Assembly (NCBI RefSeq): GCF_001513975.1
Contig: NZ_KQ947985.1
Span: 867,731-931,730, forward strand
DNA length: 64,000 nucleotides
Reading direction: 5' to 3'
Source: Streptomyces curacoi
GTDB taxonomy: Bacteria > Actinomycetota > Actinomycetes > Streptomycetales > Streptomycetaceae
Shown here: one piece after another, positions 38,488 through 46,499 of the stretch
How the letters are laid out: each line of letters starts with the position of its first letter
Position numbering within the stretch: position 1 is the first letter of the stretch
Program-made: the position numbers and the translations under genes
The notes under the pieces: model-generated
The model's input: the letters and a program-made list of their open reading frames with translations, nothing else
Told to the model about the DNA's origin: nothing
Database searches by the model: none

Positions 38488-39222
38488 TCAGCCGCCGGGC
38501 GCCGCCGACTCCTCGCCGTCGCCGAGCGTGCCGTAGTCGGTGTGCGTGCTGAACTTCTTCACGAAGCGGCCCGCGGTCCAGAGGTACGAGATCACATTCT
38601 CGCTGGACGGGTTCGACACCTGGTCGTTCTTCTCGTACACCTGCTTGGTCACCACCAGGTAGCCGCGGTCGATCTCCGCGTAGACCGGAGGCTCCTCGGC
38701 CTTGAACACATTCTCGTACCGGCCCCCCTGCTCGCGATACACATACGAGCCGACGCCGACCCCGTCGCCGCAGGAGAGGACGTTGACCACGATGTCGCTC
38801 GCCGGCCCCCCGGTCAGATCGCCGGAGGAGACGTCGACGGGGTAGTCGTCGGAGACGCACGGCTTGAGGTCGCGCTTCACGTCCACCGAGACCGCCGGGT
38901 CCGCCTTGACCAGGCGGACGGCCTCCAGGGGATCGGGGACGGCCGAGGCCGAGGGCGTGAACGACGCGACGGCCGAGCCCGCCGAGTCGGCGTGCGCGGG
39001 TCCCTCGTCACGGGCGCCGGTGCCGCCGGTGGCGCACGCGGAGACGAAAAGGGCGAGGGCGACGACCACGGCCACCGCCGTGAACGCCGCCTGAAGTGTC
39101 TCCCGGGTCGGTGCGGGCCCGGGCCGTTCCGGGCCGGTGTCCTCGCCGTCCCCGTCTCTGTCCCGGCCCATGCCCGTGTCCGTGCGCCCGGTGCCGCCCG
39201 CCGTCGTGCCTAGGCCGCGCAA
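38488..39222 (-). CDS. cseA: CseA, lipoprotein negative regulator of the SigE system
   Basis: 244 residues from a TTG that has GAGGAG eight bases upstream and overlaps the end of sigE by 13 bases; an internal ATG at 39171 is the alternative. A long N-terminal cytoplasmic tail precedes the hydrophobic core AVAVVVALALFVSAC, whose LFVSAC is a lipobox. The mature part (YPVDVSSGDLTGGPASDIVV ...) has paired cysteines and no catalytic motif. In S. coelicolor loss of CseA raises sigE expression. Confidence 0.9.
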   Translation of the reverse strand: MRGLGTTAGGTGRTDTGMGRDRDGDGEDTGPERPGPAPTRETLQAAFTAVAVVVALALFVSACATGGTGARDEGPAHADSAGSAVASFTPSASAVPDPLEAVRLVKADPAVSVDVKRDLKPCVSDDYPVDVSSGDLTGGPASDIVVNVLSCGDGVGVGSYVYREQGGRYENVFKAEEPPVYAEIDRGYLVVTKQVYEKNDQVSNPSSENVISYLWTAGRFVKKFSTHTDYGTLGDGEESAAPGG

Positions 39223-39749
39223 CGCTCCCGCTCCTCACGCTCCAGCGCGCGTGCGTCCAGATCGCGGCTCTCCAGCTCCTCGCGGAGCCGGGCGAGCGCC
39301 CGGTGCAGCGTGCTCTTGACGGTTCCGGCCGACATGCCGAGGGCGGCGGCCGTCTCCTCCGTGGACATCTGCTCCCAGTGTCGCAGCACCACGACGCTGC
39401 GCTGCTTGGGAGCCAGCACCTTCATGATGTCCATCAGCAGGGCGCGGTCCGCGTGCTGCTCGGTGGAGTCGTCGACCGAGGCGTCCGGCAGCTGCTCGGT
39501 CGGCACCTCCTCCAGCTTCCGCGCCCGCCACCACTCGGTCCGCGTGTTGATCATCACGCGGCGGAGGTAGGCGTCCGCGAGCCGCTTGTCCGCTATGCCG
39601 TCCCAGCGGTGGTACGTCCGCACCAGCGCCGTCTGCAACAGGTCCTGGGCGTCCACCGGGTCCGGGACCAGTCGGCGTGCGCTGCGCAGCAGCGCGTCCC
39701 GCCGGGTGCGGACGTACTCCTCGAACTCGAGCACCTCGCCCTGCGCCAT
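39210..39749 (-). CDS. sigE: SigE, ECF sigma factor for cell-envelope stress
   Basis: 179 residues, near-identical in wording to S. coelicolor SigE as I remember it: GEVLEFEEYVRTRRDALLRS, region 2 VPDPVDAQDLLQTALVRTYH, region 4 LGMSAGTVKSTLHRALARL. There is no anti-sigma gene; control comes from the CseBC system encoded by the following genes. SigE targets include genes for wall synthesis and modification. It is the first gene of the sigE-cseABC operon. Confidence 0.96.
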   Translation of the reverse strand: MAQGEVLEFEEYVRTRRDALLRSARRLVPDPVDAQDLLQTALVRTYHRWDGIADKRLADAYLRRVMINTRTEWWRARKLEEVPTEQLPDASVDDSTEQHADRALLMDIMKVLAPKQRSVVVLRHWEQMSTEETAAALGMSAGTVKSTLHRALARLREELESRDLDARALEREERERCAA

Positions 39750-40056
39750 GTTGACCGCCTCCCGATTCCCCGTTCCCGGCCGGCTCGTTCGCCGTCGGTG
39801 TCACTGCCTGTGGTTCGTAGTCGTCCCCGTCTGTCGGGTACGGAAATGAAGCTACGGAGGCGTTGTCACGGGGCTGTCCGAAGCAGCCTTCGGCTAGCGC
39901 TCGGCTGTCCGTCGGTTGTGTAACGGAATCAGGAAAGGGGCAAAACGGTCGAGGAGTTGGGGCGGGTATGGGGTGATTTGCCCGTGTGGTGGCTGTGCAA
40001 CGGCCATGTAGGAGGTGTTGCAGAGCCTCCAGGGCTGTGATGTGGCTGTGTGCCGG
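39750..40056. other. 307-bp gap upstream of sigE, probable CseB-dependent promoter region
   Basis: No gene seen. It must hold the sigE promoter (minus strand), which in S. coelicolor is activated by CseB. I could not identify the CseB binding repeat with confidence. Confidence 0.45.
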
Positions 40057-41055
40057 TCAGCTCAGCGGCAGTCGGTACATCCCACCCGGCAGCGGCTCCA
40101 CCAGACCGTCCGCGACGAGACCGTCCAGGGCGCGGGCGCGCTGCACCGGCTCGTGCCACACCCGGTCGAGGGCAGCCTGCGGGACGGGCGTGTGGGCGTC
40201 GCGGAGCACGGCGAGCAGCTTGCCGCGCACCTGACGGTCCGTACCGGCGTACGTCTGCCCGCGGCGCGGCGGCCCGTCGTGCTCCGGTTTCCCGGCCAGC
40301 CGCCAGGCGCACTGCGCGGTGATCGGGCAGCGATGGCACGACTCGTTCTTCGCCGTGCACACCAGCGCGCCGAGCTCCATGGAGGCGGCGGCCCAGCGCG
40401 CGGCGGTGCGTTCGTCATCGGGGAGCAGGGTGCGGGCGAGCTTGCGCTCGGCGGCCGTGGTGGCGTTCGGCGGGTACTGCACGCCGGTGACGGCACGGGC
40501 GAGGACCCGGCGGACGTTGGTGTCCAGGACGGGGTGGCGCTGACCGTAGGCGAAGGAGGCGACCGCCGCGGCCGTGTACTCGCCGATGCCGGGCAGCGCG
40601 AGCAGCTGGGCGTGGTCGGTCGGTACGTCCCCGCCGTGCCGTTCCGCTATGGCGACGGCGGCACCGTGCAGCCGCAGGGCGCGGCGCGGGTAACCGAGCC
40701 GGCCCCAGGCACGCACGGCCTCACCGGGGGCCTCCTTGGCCAGGTCGGCGGGGCGTGGCCAGCGGGACAGCCACTGCTCGTAGACGGGCAGGACGCGGTT
40801 CACGGGCGTCTGCTGAAGCATGAACTCACTGACCATCACCCCCCAGGGGCCGGCCTCGGGGCGCCGCCAGGGGAGGTCTCGGGCGTGTTCGTCGAACCAG
40901 CCGATGACGGTTTCCTGCAGAGGCTGAGCGGTTTCCTGCGGAGGCTGAGCGAGTTCCTGCGGAGGCTGAGCGGGTTCCTGCGGAGGCTGAGCGCGGGGGG
41001 CGTCCCAGCCGGCGTCGGAGGGGTGGCTGTGCGGGGGCTTCGTGGGCGCAGTCAT
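40057..41055 (-). CDS. mutY: MutY, A/G-specific adenine glycosylase
   Basis: 332 residues. Removes adenine mispaired with 8-oxoguanine. HhH-GPD fold: catalytic region VMVSEFMLQQTPVNRVLPVY, hairpin LPGIGEYTAAAVASF, Asp in HPVLDTNVRRVL, and the 4Fe-4S loop CTAKNESCHRCPITAQC (Cx6Cx2Cx5C). The C-terminus has a shortened NUDIX-like part. The N-terminal ~45 residues contain four 7-residue PPQExAQ repeats. ATG 41053-41055 chosen (MTAPTKPP). Divergent from the kinase gene at 41185. Confidence 0.94.
   Translation of the reverse strand: MTAPTKPPHSHPSDAGWDAPRAQPPQEPAQPPQELAQPPQETAQPLQETVIGWFDEHARDLPWRRPEAGPWGVMVSEFMLQQTPVNRVLPVYEQWLSRWPRPADLAKEAPGEAVRAWGRLGYPRRALRLHGAAVAIAERHGGDVPTDHAQLLALPGIGEYTAAAVASFAYGQRHPVLDTNVRRVLARAVTGVQYPPNATTAAERKLARTLLPDDERTAARWAAASMELGALVCTAKNESCHRCPITAQCAWRLAGKPEHDGPPRRGQTYAGTDRQVRGKLLAVLRDAHTPVPQAALDRVWHEPVQRARALDGLVADGLVEPLPGGMYRLPLS
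40909..40996 (-). repeat. 21-bp in-frame tandem repeat in mutY 5' region
   Basis: About four copies of a 21-bp unit encoding PPQEPAQ, PPQELAQ, PPQETAQ and PLQETV. Length is a multiple of three, so copy changes keep the frame. Confidence 0.75.
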
Positions 41056-41184
41056 GGCTTTCCGATCCTGCCACGTCGGGGGCGGTCGGGCGGGTAGGCG
41101 GCGGTGCCGGTGCGTTGTGGCCGCGCACCGCACCTGACGATCGGCAGCAGTGGCACCCCGCCCCCCGCTTGTAGCGTCGGCCGG

Positions 41185-42789
41185 ATGGAACGTCCTCGCA
41201 TATGGCGGGCCTGCCTCCTCTGGGCCGTCCTCGTGGTGCCCGCGCTCACGGCCGACCGGCTCGGGATGAACGAGCCGCGTGCCGCCTGGCAGCAGGCCGC
41301 AGGGCTGGTGGTGCTCGCCCTCGCGGTCGCCGTGGCCCGGCGGTACCCCTGGGCGGCCTTCGCACTGACGGCCGTACTGAGCCTGGCCGCCGCCCCCGCC
41401 CTGTTCAGCGTCTCGTACGGCCCGGCGCTCGGTGTCTTCGCGCTGCTGCTCGGCCTGCGCGCGGCCCGGGCCCGTCCGGCGATGGCCGCCTTCGGGCTCG
41501 TCGGCTGTCTCGGCACGGCGCGGATCGCGCTCTTCGGAGTCGATCCGGCGCCGGAAGCGGTGGTGCTGACCGGCACGTTGCTCTTCTGCTGTGTCTTCCC
41601 GTGGCTCGGCGGACGCTACTGGCGCCAGAGCCGTCAGCTGGCCGAGGCCGGCTGGACGCGAGCCGCGCGGCTGGAGGGCGAGCAGCGCATCGCCGAGGAG
41701 CGCGCCCGACTGCGCGAACGGGCCCGGATCGCCCAGGACATGCACGACTCCCTGGGTCACGAGCTGAGCCTGATCGCCCTGCGCGCGGGCGCCCTCCAGG
41801 TCGCCCCCGACCTCCCGGACCACCACCGCGCCGCCGCCGCCGACCTGCGCGCGGCCGCCGCCGACGCCACCGACCGGCTGCACCGCATCATCGGCGTCCT
41901 GCGCGAGGAGGACGAGCCGGTGTCCCTGACCCCGCCGGGGGAGACCGTCGGGCAACTCGTCGCCCGCGCCGCCGAGTCGGGGCTGCCGGTGCGGTGGGGG
42001 GACGTCGCGGTGCTGGAAGCGGGCGGAGTCGCCGAGCGGGTCCTGTACCGGGTGGTCCGCGAGACGCTCACCAACGCGGCCCGGCATGCCCCGGGTGCCG
42101 ACGTCACCGTGGCGGCGGCCAGGGAGGCCGACGGCACGACGGTCACGGTGACGAGCGGACCGGGACCGGAGGCCGGCGGCACGACGCTTCCCGGCACGAC
42201 TGTTCCCAGCGGGCCCGCCACGGCACCGACCGCCGGCGGCACCGGCCTCCAGGCCCTGCGCGCCGCCGTCACCGCGGTCGGCGGAACCTTCGAGGCCGGC
42301 CCGCACCGGGACGGATTCCGCGTGCGGGCGTACGTCCCCGAGCAGGCCGTCACCGCACCAGTACGGCCGTCCCCAGCTCCGTACGCCCCCTTCGCGCACG
42401 CCCGTCGCCGTGTCGCCCTGGCCTTCGTGGCCGCCGTCGGCGCGGGCGTCGTCCTGGTGACGGGCGCGGCCTCCTGGTACGCGTACACGGAGACCCACTC
42501 GGTGCTGCCGCCCGCCGCGTACGCCGAACTGCGGCTGGGGTCCTCCGGCGACGACATCGCCCACCTCCTGCCGGACCGAACCGTGCGTGACGCCCCCGTC
42601 GAGCGCGCGCCCGTGCCGCCCCCGCAGGGCAGCGACTGCCGCTACTACCGCGCGAGCGGCGAACTCCTCGTCTCCGTCGACCACTTCAGGCTCTGCTTCG
42701 ACGGCGCCGGGCGGCTGGTCGCCAAGGCCGTGATCCCCCGCGCCGGATTGTCCCAACGTCCGCCCACGGATGAGGAGTTCATACGGTGA
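41185..42789 (+). CDS. NarL-type histidine kinase with C-terminal transmembrane and extracytoplasmic domain
   Basis: 534 residues. N-terminal helices (residues ~10-140), HisKA_3 with RIAQDMHDSLGHELSLIAL (His187), an ATPase domain with RETLTNAARHAPG, then a further membrane helix (about 409-433) and an extracellular tail of ~100 residues with AYAELRLGSSGDDIAHLLPD and Cys485/Cys504. Kinases of this family normally end after the ATPase. The G-box Asp is missing (VTSGPGPEAG), and GLQALRAAV replaces the usual GLxGMRERV. It overlaps its response regulator by GTGA. Confidence 0.85.
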   Translation: MERPRIWRACLLWAVLVVPALTADRLGMNEPRAAWQQAAGLVVLALAVAVARRYPWAAFALTAVLSLAAAPALFSVSYGPALGVFALLLGLRAARARPAMAAFGLVGCLGTARIALFGVDPAPEAVVLTGTLLFCCVFPWLGGRYWRQSRQLAEAGWTRAARLEGEQRIAEERARLRERARIAQDMHDSLGHELSLIALRAGALQVAPDLPDHHRAAAADLRAAAADATDRLHRIIGVLREEDEPVSLTPPGETVGQLVARAAESGLPVRWGDVAVLEAGGVAERVLYRVVRETLTNAARHAPGADVTVAAAREADGTTVTVTSGPGPEAGGTTLPGTTVPSGPATAPTAGGTGLQALRAAVTAVGGTFEAGPHRDGFRVRAYVPEQAVTAPVRPSPAPYAPFAHARRRVALAFVAAVGAGVVLVTGAASWYAYTETHSVLPPAAYAELRLGSSGDDIAHLLPDRTVRDAPVERAPVPPPQGSDCRYYRASGELLVSVDHFRLCFDGAGRLVAKAVIPRAGLSQRPPTDEEFIR

Positions 42790-43445
42790 TCCGGGTACTG
42801 CTGGCCGACGACGAGGCGATGGTGCGGGCCGGGGTGTCCGCCATCCTGGCGAGTGGCGGCGAGATCGAGGTCGTCGCGGAGGCGGGTGACGGGCGCGAGG
42901 CCGTCGAGCTGGCCCGGACGCACCGGCCGGACGTGGCCCTGCTGGACATCCGTATGCCCGGACTGGACGGACTCGCCGCCGCGGAGGAGATCGTACGGAC
43001 CGTCCCCGGCACGGCCGTGGCGATGCTCACCACCTTCTCCGAACAGGCGTATGTGGCCCGCGCCCTCGGCGGCGGCGCCACCGGCTTTCTCCTGAAGTCC
43101 GGGGATCCGTACGAACTGATGGCGGGCGTAAGGGCGGTGGCGGGCGGTGCGGCCTTCCTGTCGCCGAAGGTGGCGCGGTACGTCATCGACGGGCTGGGCG
43201 GCAGTGACGGGCGACTCGGCCGGGAGGCCGCCGCACGCGCGCGCGTGGCCGGACTCAGCCCGCGTGAGCGAGAGGTGCTCGGCCTTGTCGGCGCGGGCCT
43301 GTCCAATCCGGAGATCGCCGCCCGGCTGTACCTCGTCGAGGGCACGGTGAAGGCCTATGTGAGCGCGGTGCTCGACCGGTTGGGCGTGCGCAATCGGGTG
43401 CAGGCGGCGATCGTGGCGTACGAGGCGGGGCTGGTGGAGTCGTGA
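42786..43445 (+). CDS. NarL/FixJ-family response regulator
   Basis: 219 residues, GTG start coupled to the kinase stop. Receiver D8-D9, phospho-acceptor D54 (VALLDIRMPG), Lys104, then a LuxR-type HTH LSPREREVLGLVGAGLSNPE ... VKAYVSAVLDRLGVRNRVQA. Partner of the unusual kinase; regulon unknown. Confidence 0.92.
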   Translation: MIRVLLADDEAMVRAGVSAILASGGEIEVVAEAGDGREAVELARTHRPDVALLDIRMPGLDGLAAAEEIVRTVPGTAVAMLTTFSEQAYVARALGGGATGFLLKSGDPYELMAGVRAVAGGAAFLSPKVARYVIDGLGGSDGRLGREAAARARVAGLSPREREVLGLVGAGLSNPEIAARLYLVEGTVKAYVSAVLDRLGVRNRVQAAIVAYEAGLVES

Positions 43446-43448
43446 CGC

Positions 43449-44081
43449 TCAGCGCACGCCGTACGAAGGGACGCGCTGCGACCCCGGACCCGTGAACCAC
43501 CGTGCGGCTGGCGCCGACGAGGCCCGCATCGCCTCGGCCAGCCGGACCGCCGGACGGGTGCCGAGCCTCACGGCGGCCGCCGCGACGACCGCGCCGAGGA
43601 CGAGACCCGCGACGACGTCGTGCGGATAGTGGACCCCGACGAAGACGCGGGAGAAGGCCATCAGCAGGGCCAGCGGCGCCGTCAGCCGGATGAGCACGCG
43701 CCGGGTCAGGGCCAGGGTGACGGCGGCGGCGCCCGCGATGGTGGCGTGGTTGCTGGGGAAGGACCAGTCGCCGGGTGGCGGGCAGGCGCTGAGCGGGGCG
43801 GTCGCTTCCGGCACCGCCCGGCACGGTCGTTCCTGTGTGACAACGGACTTGAGGAGTTCACTGCACACGTACGCCACAGCCGTGGCCAGAGGTGCAAGGG
43901 CCGCGATCGCGAACGCCCGGGCGGTGTCGCGCCGGGCTCGCCACCACATGGCGACGAACAGAGCGGCGAACAGCAGCAGTCCGGCCTCCGTTCCTGTCTC
44001 GGCGGTGTGCTGTACCCACGTTGGGGTGTCGTGGGCGTAGTCGGTGATGTCGCGGTAGAGCTCGGCGTCCTCGAAGTCCAT
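43449..44081 (-). CDS. PAP2-family membrane phosphatase
   Basis: 210 residues from MDFEDAELYRD; a GTG 12 codons upstream (44117) is an alternative and has AGGA close by. The three PAP2 signatures are in order: KSVVTQERP (Kx6RP), FPSNH and SRVFVGVHYPHD (SRx5Hx3D). About five membrane helices. Members dephosphorylate undecaprenyl pyrophosphate or phosphatidic acid outside the membrane; which is unclear here. It is convergent with the response-regulator gene, three bases away. Confidence 0.86.
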   Translation of the reverse strand: MDFEDAELYRDITDYAHDTPTWVQHTAETGTEAGLLLFAALFVAMWWRARRDTARAFAIAALAPLATAVAYVCSELLKSVVTQERPCRAVPEATAPLSACPPPGDWSFPSNHATIAGAAAVTLALTRRVLIRLTAPLALLMAFSRVFVGVHYPHDVVAGLVLGAVVAAAAVRLGTRPAVRLAEAMRASSAPAARWFTGPGSQRVPSYGVR

Positions 44082-44267
44082 GGTCACGGACCGTAGGCGG
44101 CGGGCCGATACCGTCACATCCTGCGATCGTCAGGTGCCGACCCTGACGGAAGACAGGGGCGGCGCAGCCGGTACCGGGTGGTTTCCGGGATGATGATCCG
44201 GAAAAGTTGCGGCCTTCGGCGGCGGGTGGAGCGAGTCAGCGCACCGATCTCTCGTACAGTTTGCGCC

Positions 44268-45086
44268 GTGGGATCTCTGCGCAATCCGGTCGGGCCGCTT
44301 CCCTCCTCCATCTACTGGCGACGGAGGGCCGTACTGCTGTCTGTGATCGCCCTGTTGGCGCTGCTGACCACCTGGGTGCTGGTCTCGGGCGGCGGTGGCG
44401 ACAAGAACAACGCGGACGGGTCCGACGGCAAGAATCCCGCACCCTCGACGATCACACCGGGCCCGTCGGGTTCGGGGCCGGCGATCAGTCAGGCGCCGGG
44501 CGGGCGCGACGAGTCACCCGGCGGCGACTCCGGCGGGTCGGGGGCCGGTGACGGTTCCGGGACGGGAGCCGGGGACGGCAGCGGGTCCGGCGTGGGCGCC
44601 GGCGGCGCGGGCAGCGGAGCCACAGGCGGCGGCTCGGGCATCGGCGTCGGCGCGGGCGACACGGTGCCGGCGACCTCCACGCTGCCCGACTGCACCGCGG
44701 GCGCGGTGAAGCTGACGGTGCGCAGCCTCCACAACGCCTACGAGCCCGGGCGGACGCCCACGCTGCTGCTGACCGCGACGAACTCCTCCACCTATGACTG
44801 CAAGGTCGATCTCGGCCCGAAGAGCACGGTGGTGACGATCACTCAGGCAGGGGCCGAGGACGCCTACTGGTCCTCCGCCGACTGCCCCAAGGTCTCCGGC
44901 AGCCTGCGCTTCCGGGCGCCCGCCGGCACGAGCATCACGTACACCGTGAAGTGGGACCGCAAGCCGAGCGCTCCGCAGTGCGCGACGCCTCCGGCGGGGT
45001 CGGCCGGGGCGGGGACGTATCTGGTGGAGGCGAAGGCGCCGGGGTTCGGCACGGCACAGACGTCGTTCGTGCTGGAGAACGACTAG
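44268..45086 (+). CDS. Membrane-anchored DUF4232-like extracytoplasmic protein
   Basis: 272 residues, GTG start (VGSLRNPVGPLPSS). One N-terminal helix (AVLLSVIALLALLTTWVLVS) acts as an anchor, then a ~90-residue Gly/Ser/Asp-rich linker with GAGDGSG-type repeats, then a beta-sandwich domain with four cysteines (LPDCTAGAVKLTVRSLHNAY ... TYDCKVDLGPKSTVV ... SADCPKVSG ... PQCATPP). It resembles DUF4232 domains. The long linker could span the peptidoglycan. Role unknown. Confidence 0.72.
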   Translation: MGSLRNPVGPLPSSIYWRRRAVLLSVIALLALLTTWVLVSGGGGDKNNADGSDGKNPAPSTITPGPSGSGPAISQAPGGRDESPGGDSGGSGAGDGSGTGAGDGSGSGVGAGGAGSGATGGGSGIGVGAGDTVPATSTLPDCTAGAVKLTVRSLHNAYEPGRTPTLLLTATNSSTYDCKVDLGPKSTVVTITQAGAEDAYWSSADCPKVSGSLRFRAPAGTSITYTVKWDRKPSAPQCATPPAGSAGAGTYLVEAKAPGFGTAQTSFVLEND

Positions 45087-45183
45087 CGACGGCTCCTCGC
45101 GAGGGCCGGGCCGGACTGCGTGCAGCTGGGTGACGCCCCGGCCTCGGCGCAACGCCGGGTACCGGCGCTGCACACGGCTCGCT

Positions 45184-45309
45184 GACCAGACGTACCGCTC
45201 CGACCAGACCTACCGCTCCGACCAGACCTACCGCTCCGACCAGACCTACCGCTCCGACCAGACCTACCGCTCCGACCAGACCTGCCGTTCCGACTAGACG
45301 TACCGCTCC
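45184..45309. repeat. 18-bp tandem repeat, seven units, running into the disA 3' end
   Basis: Units of GACCAGACCTACCGCTCC begin at 45184, 45202, 45220, 45238, 45256, 45274 and 45292. The seventh (GACTAGACGTACCGCTCC) contains the disA stop codon and its last codons; the others differ from it by one to three bases. The unit length equals six codons. Confidence 0.9.
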
Positions 45310-46418
45310 AGAATCGAGCTCTCCGCCAGCCGCGACAGCCCTTCGCGCACGCTGCGTGCCCGGGCCTCGCCCACGCCGTCCACGGTCTGCAGGTCGTCCA
45401 CGCTCGCGGCGAGCAGCTTCTGCAGGCCGCCGAAGTGCTCCACCAGGCGGTCGATGATCGCCCCCGGCAGTCTCGGCACCTTGGCCAGCAGCCGGAAGCC
45501 CCGCGGAGACACCGCCGAGTCCAGTGCCTCCGGCGACCCCGTGTAGCCCAATGCCCGGGCCACCGTGGGCAGTTCGAGAAGCTCCGCGTGGGTGAGCGCG
45601 TCCAGCTCGGACAGCGCCTCGTCCACCGTGCGGGAGCGCTTGGCCGTCGGCTCGGGGACGTAGTCGCGCACCACCAGCTCACGCTCGGGCTCCACGCCCG
45701 CGATCAACTCGTCCAGCTGGAGCGCCAGAAGGCGGCCGTCCGTGCCCAGTTCCACCACGTACTCGGCGATCTCGGTCGCGATCCGGCGCACCATCTCCAG
45801 GCGCTGGGCGACCGCCGAGACGTCGCGGACCGTCACCAGGTCCTCGATCTCCAGCGCTGACAACGTTCCCGCGACCTCGTCGAGGCGGAGCTTGTAGCGC
45901 TCCAGGGTCGCCAGGGCCTGGTTGGCGCGGGAGAGGATCGCGGCCGAGTCCTCCAGGACGCGGCGCTGTCCGTCGACGTAGAGGGCGATCAGCCGCATCG
46001 ACTGGGAGACCGAGACGACCGGGAAGCCGACCTGCTTGCTGACCCGGTCCGCCGTACGGTGCCGGGTGCCCGTCTCCTCCGTGGGGATCGTCGGGTCCGG
46101 GACCAGCTGGACGCCCGCGCGCAGGATCTTCGACAGGTCGGACGACAGCACGATGCCGCCGTCCAGCTTGCACAGCTCCCGCAGCCGCGTCGCCGTGAAC
46201 TCGACATCCAGGACGAATCCGCCCGTACACATCGCCTCGACGGTCTTGTCGGAGCCGAGCACGATGAGCCCGCCCGTGTTGCCGCGGAGGATCCGCTCCA
46301 GGCCGTCGCGCAGCGCCGTGCCGGGTGCCACGGCGCTCAGTGAGGCGCGCATCAGGCCATCGGCACCGGAGCTCCCGCCGGACTTTCCGGGAGCTGCTGC
46401 CCGGTCGTTGGCTGCCAC
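45294..46418 (-). CDS. disA: DisA, DNA-integrity scanning diadenylate cyclase
   Basis: 374 residues, GTG start with GGAGGAG upstream. It makes c-di-AMP from two ATP. N-terminal DAC domain with [35 protein letters not shown] (DGA-type motif reading DGG at 86-88) and GTRHRTADR (RHR at 119-121); a central helical spine; C-terminal HhH region [20 protein letters not shown] that binds branched DNA. It follows radA on the same strand, 81 bases apart, as in other Gram-positives where RadA modulates DisA. Confidence 0.95.
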   Translation of the reverse strand: MAANDRAAAPGKSGGSSGADGLMRASLSAVAPGTALRDGLERILRGNTGGLIVLGSDKTVEAMCTGGFVLDVEFTATRLRELCKLDGGIVLSSDLSKILRAGVQLVPDPTIPTEETGTRHRTADRVSKQVGFPVVSVSQSMRLIALYVDGQRRVLEDSAAILSRANQALATLERYKLRLDEVAGTLSALEIEDLVTVRDVSAVAQRLEMVRRIATEIAEYVVELGTDGRLLALQLDELIAGVEPERELVVRDYVPEPTAKRSRTVDEALSELDALTHAELLELPTVARALGYTGSPEALDSAVSPRGFRLLAKVPRLPGAIIDRLVEHFGGLQKLLAASVDDLQTVDGVGEARARSVREGLSRLAESSILERYV

Positions 46419-46499
46419 TGCACTCCTCCGGTCACAGGTTCTGGGGCGCTCCCGTTTCGCACACTCTCTTCGTACGGACGGGCGAGACCAGGGCAAAGT

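Noticed and set aside
45184..45309. 18-bp repeat as a CRISPR or as a Ser-Gly-Arg repeat protein on the minus strand
   Set aside because: No spacers; the long minus-strand frame is a shadow of disA and has no start or ribosome site of its own.
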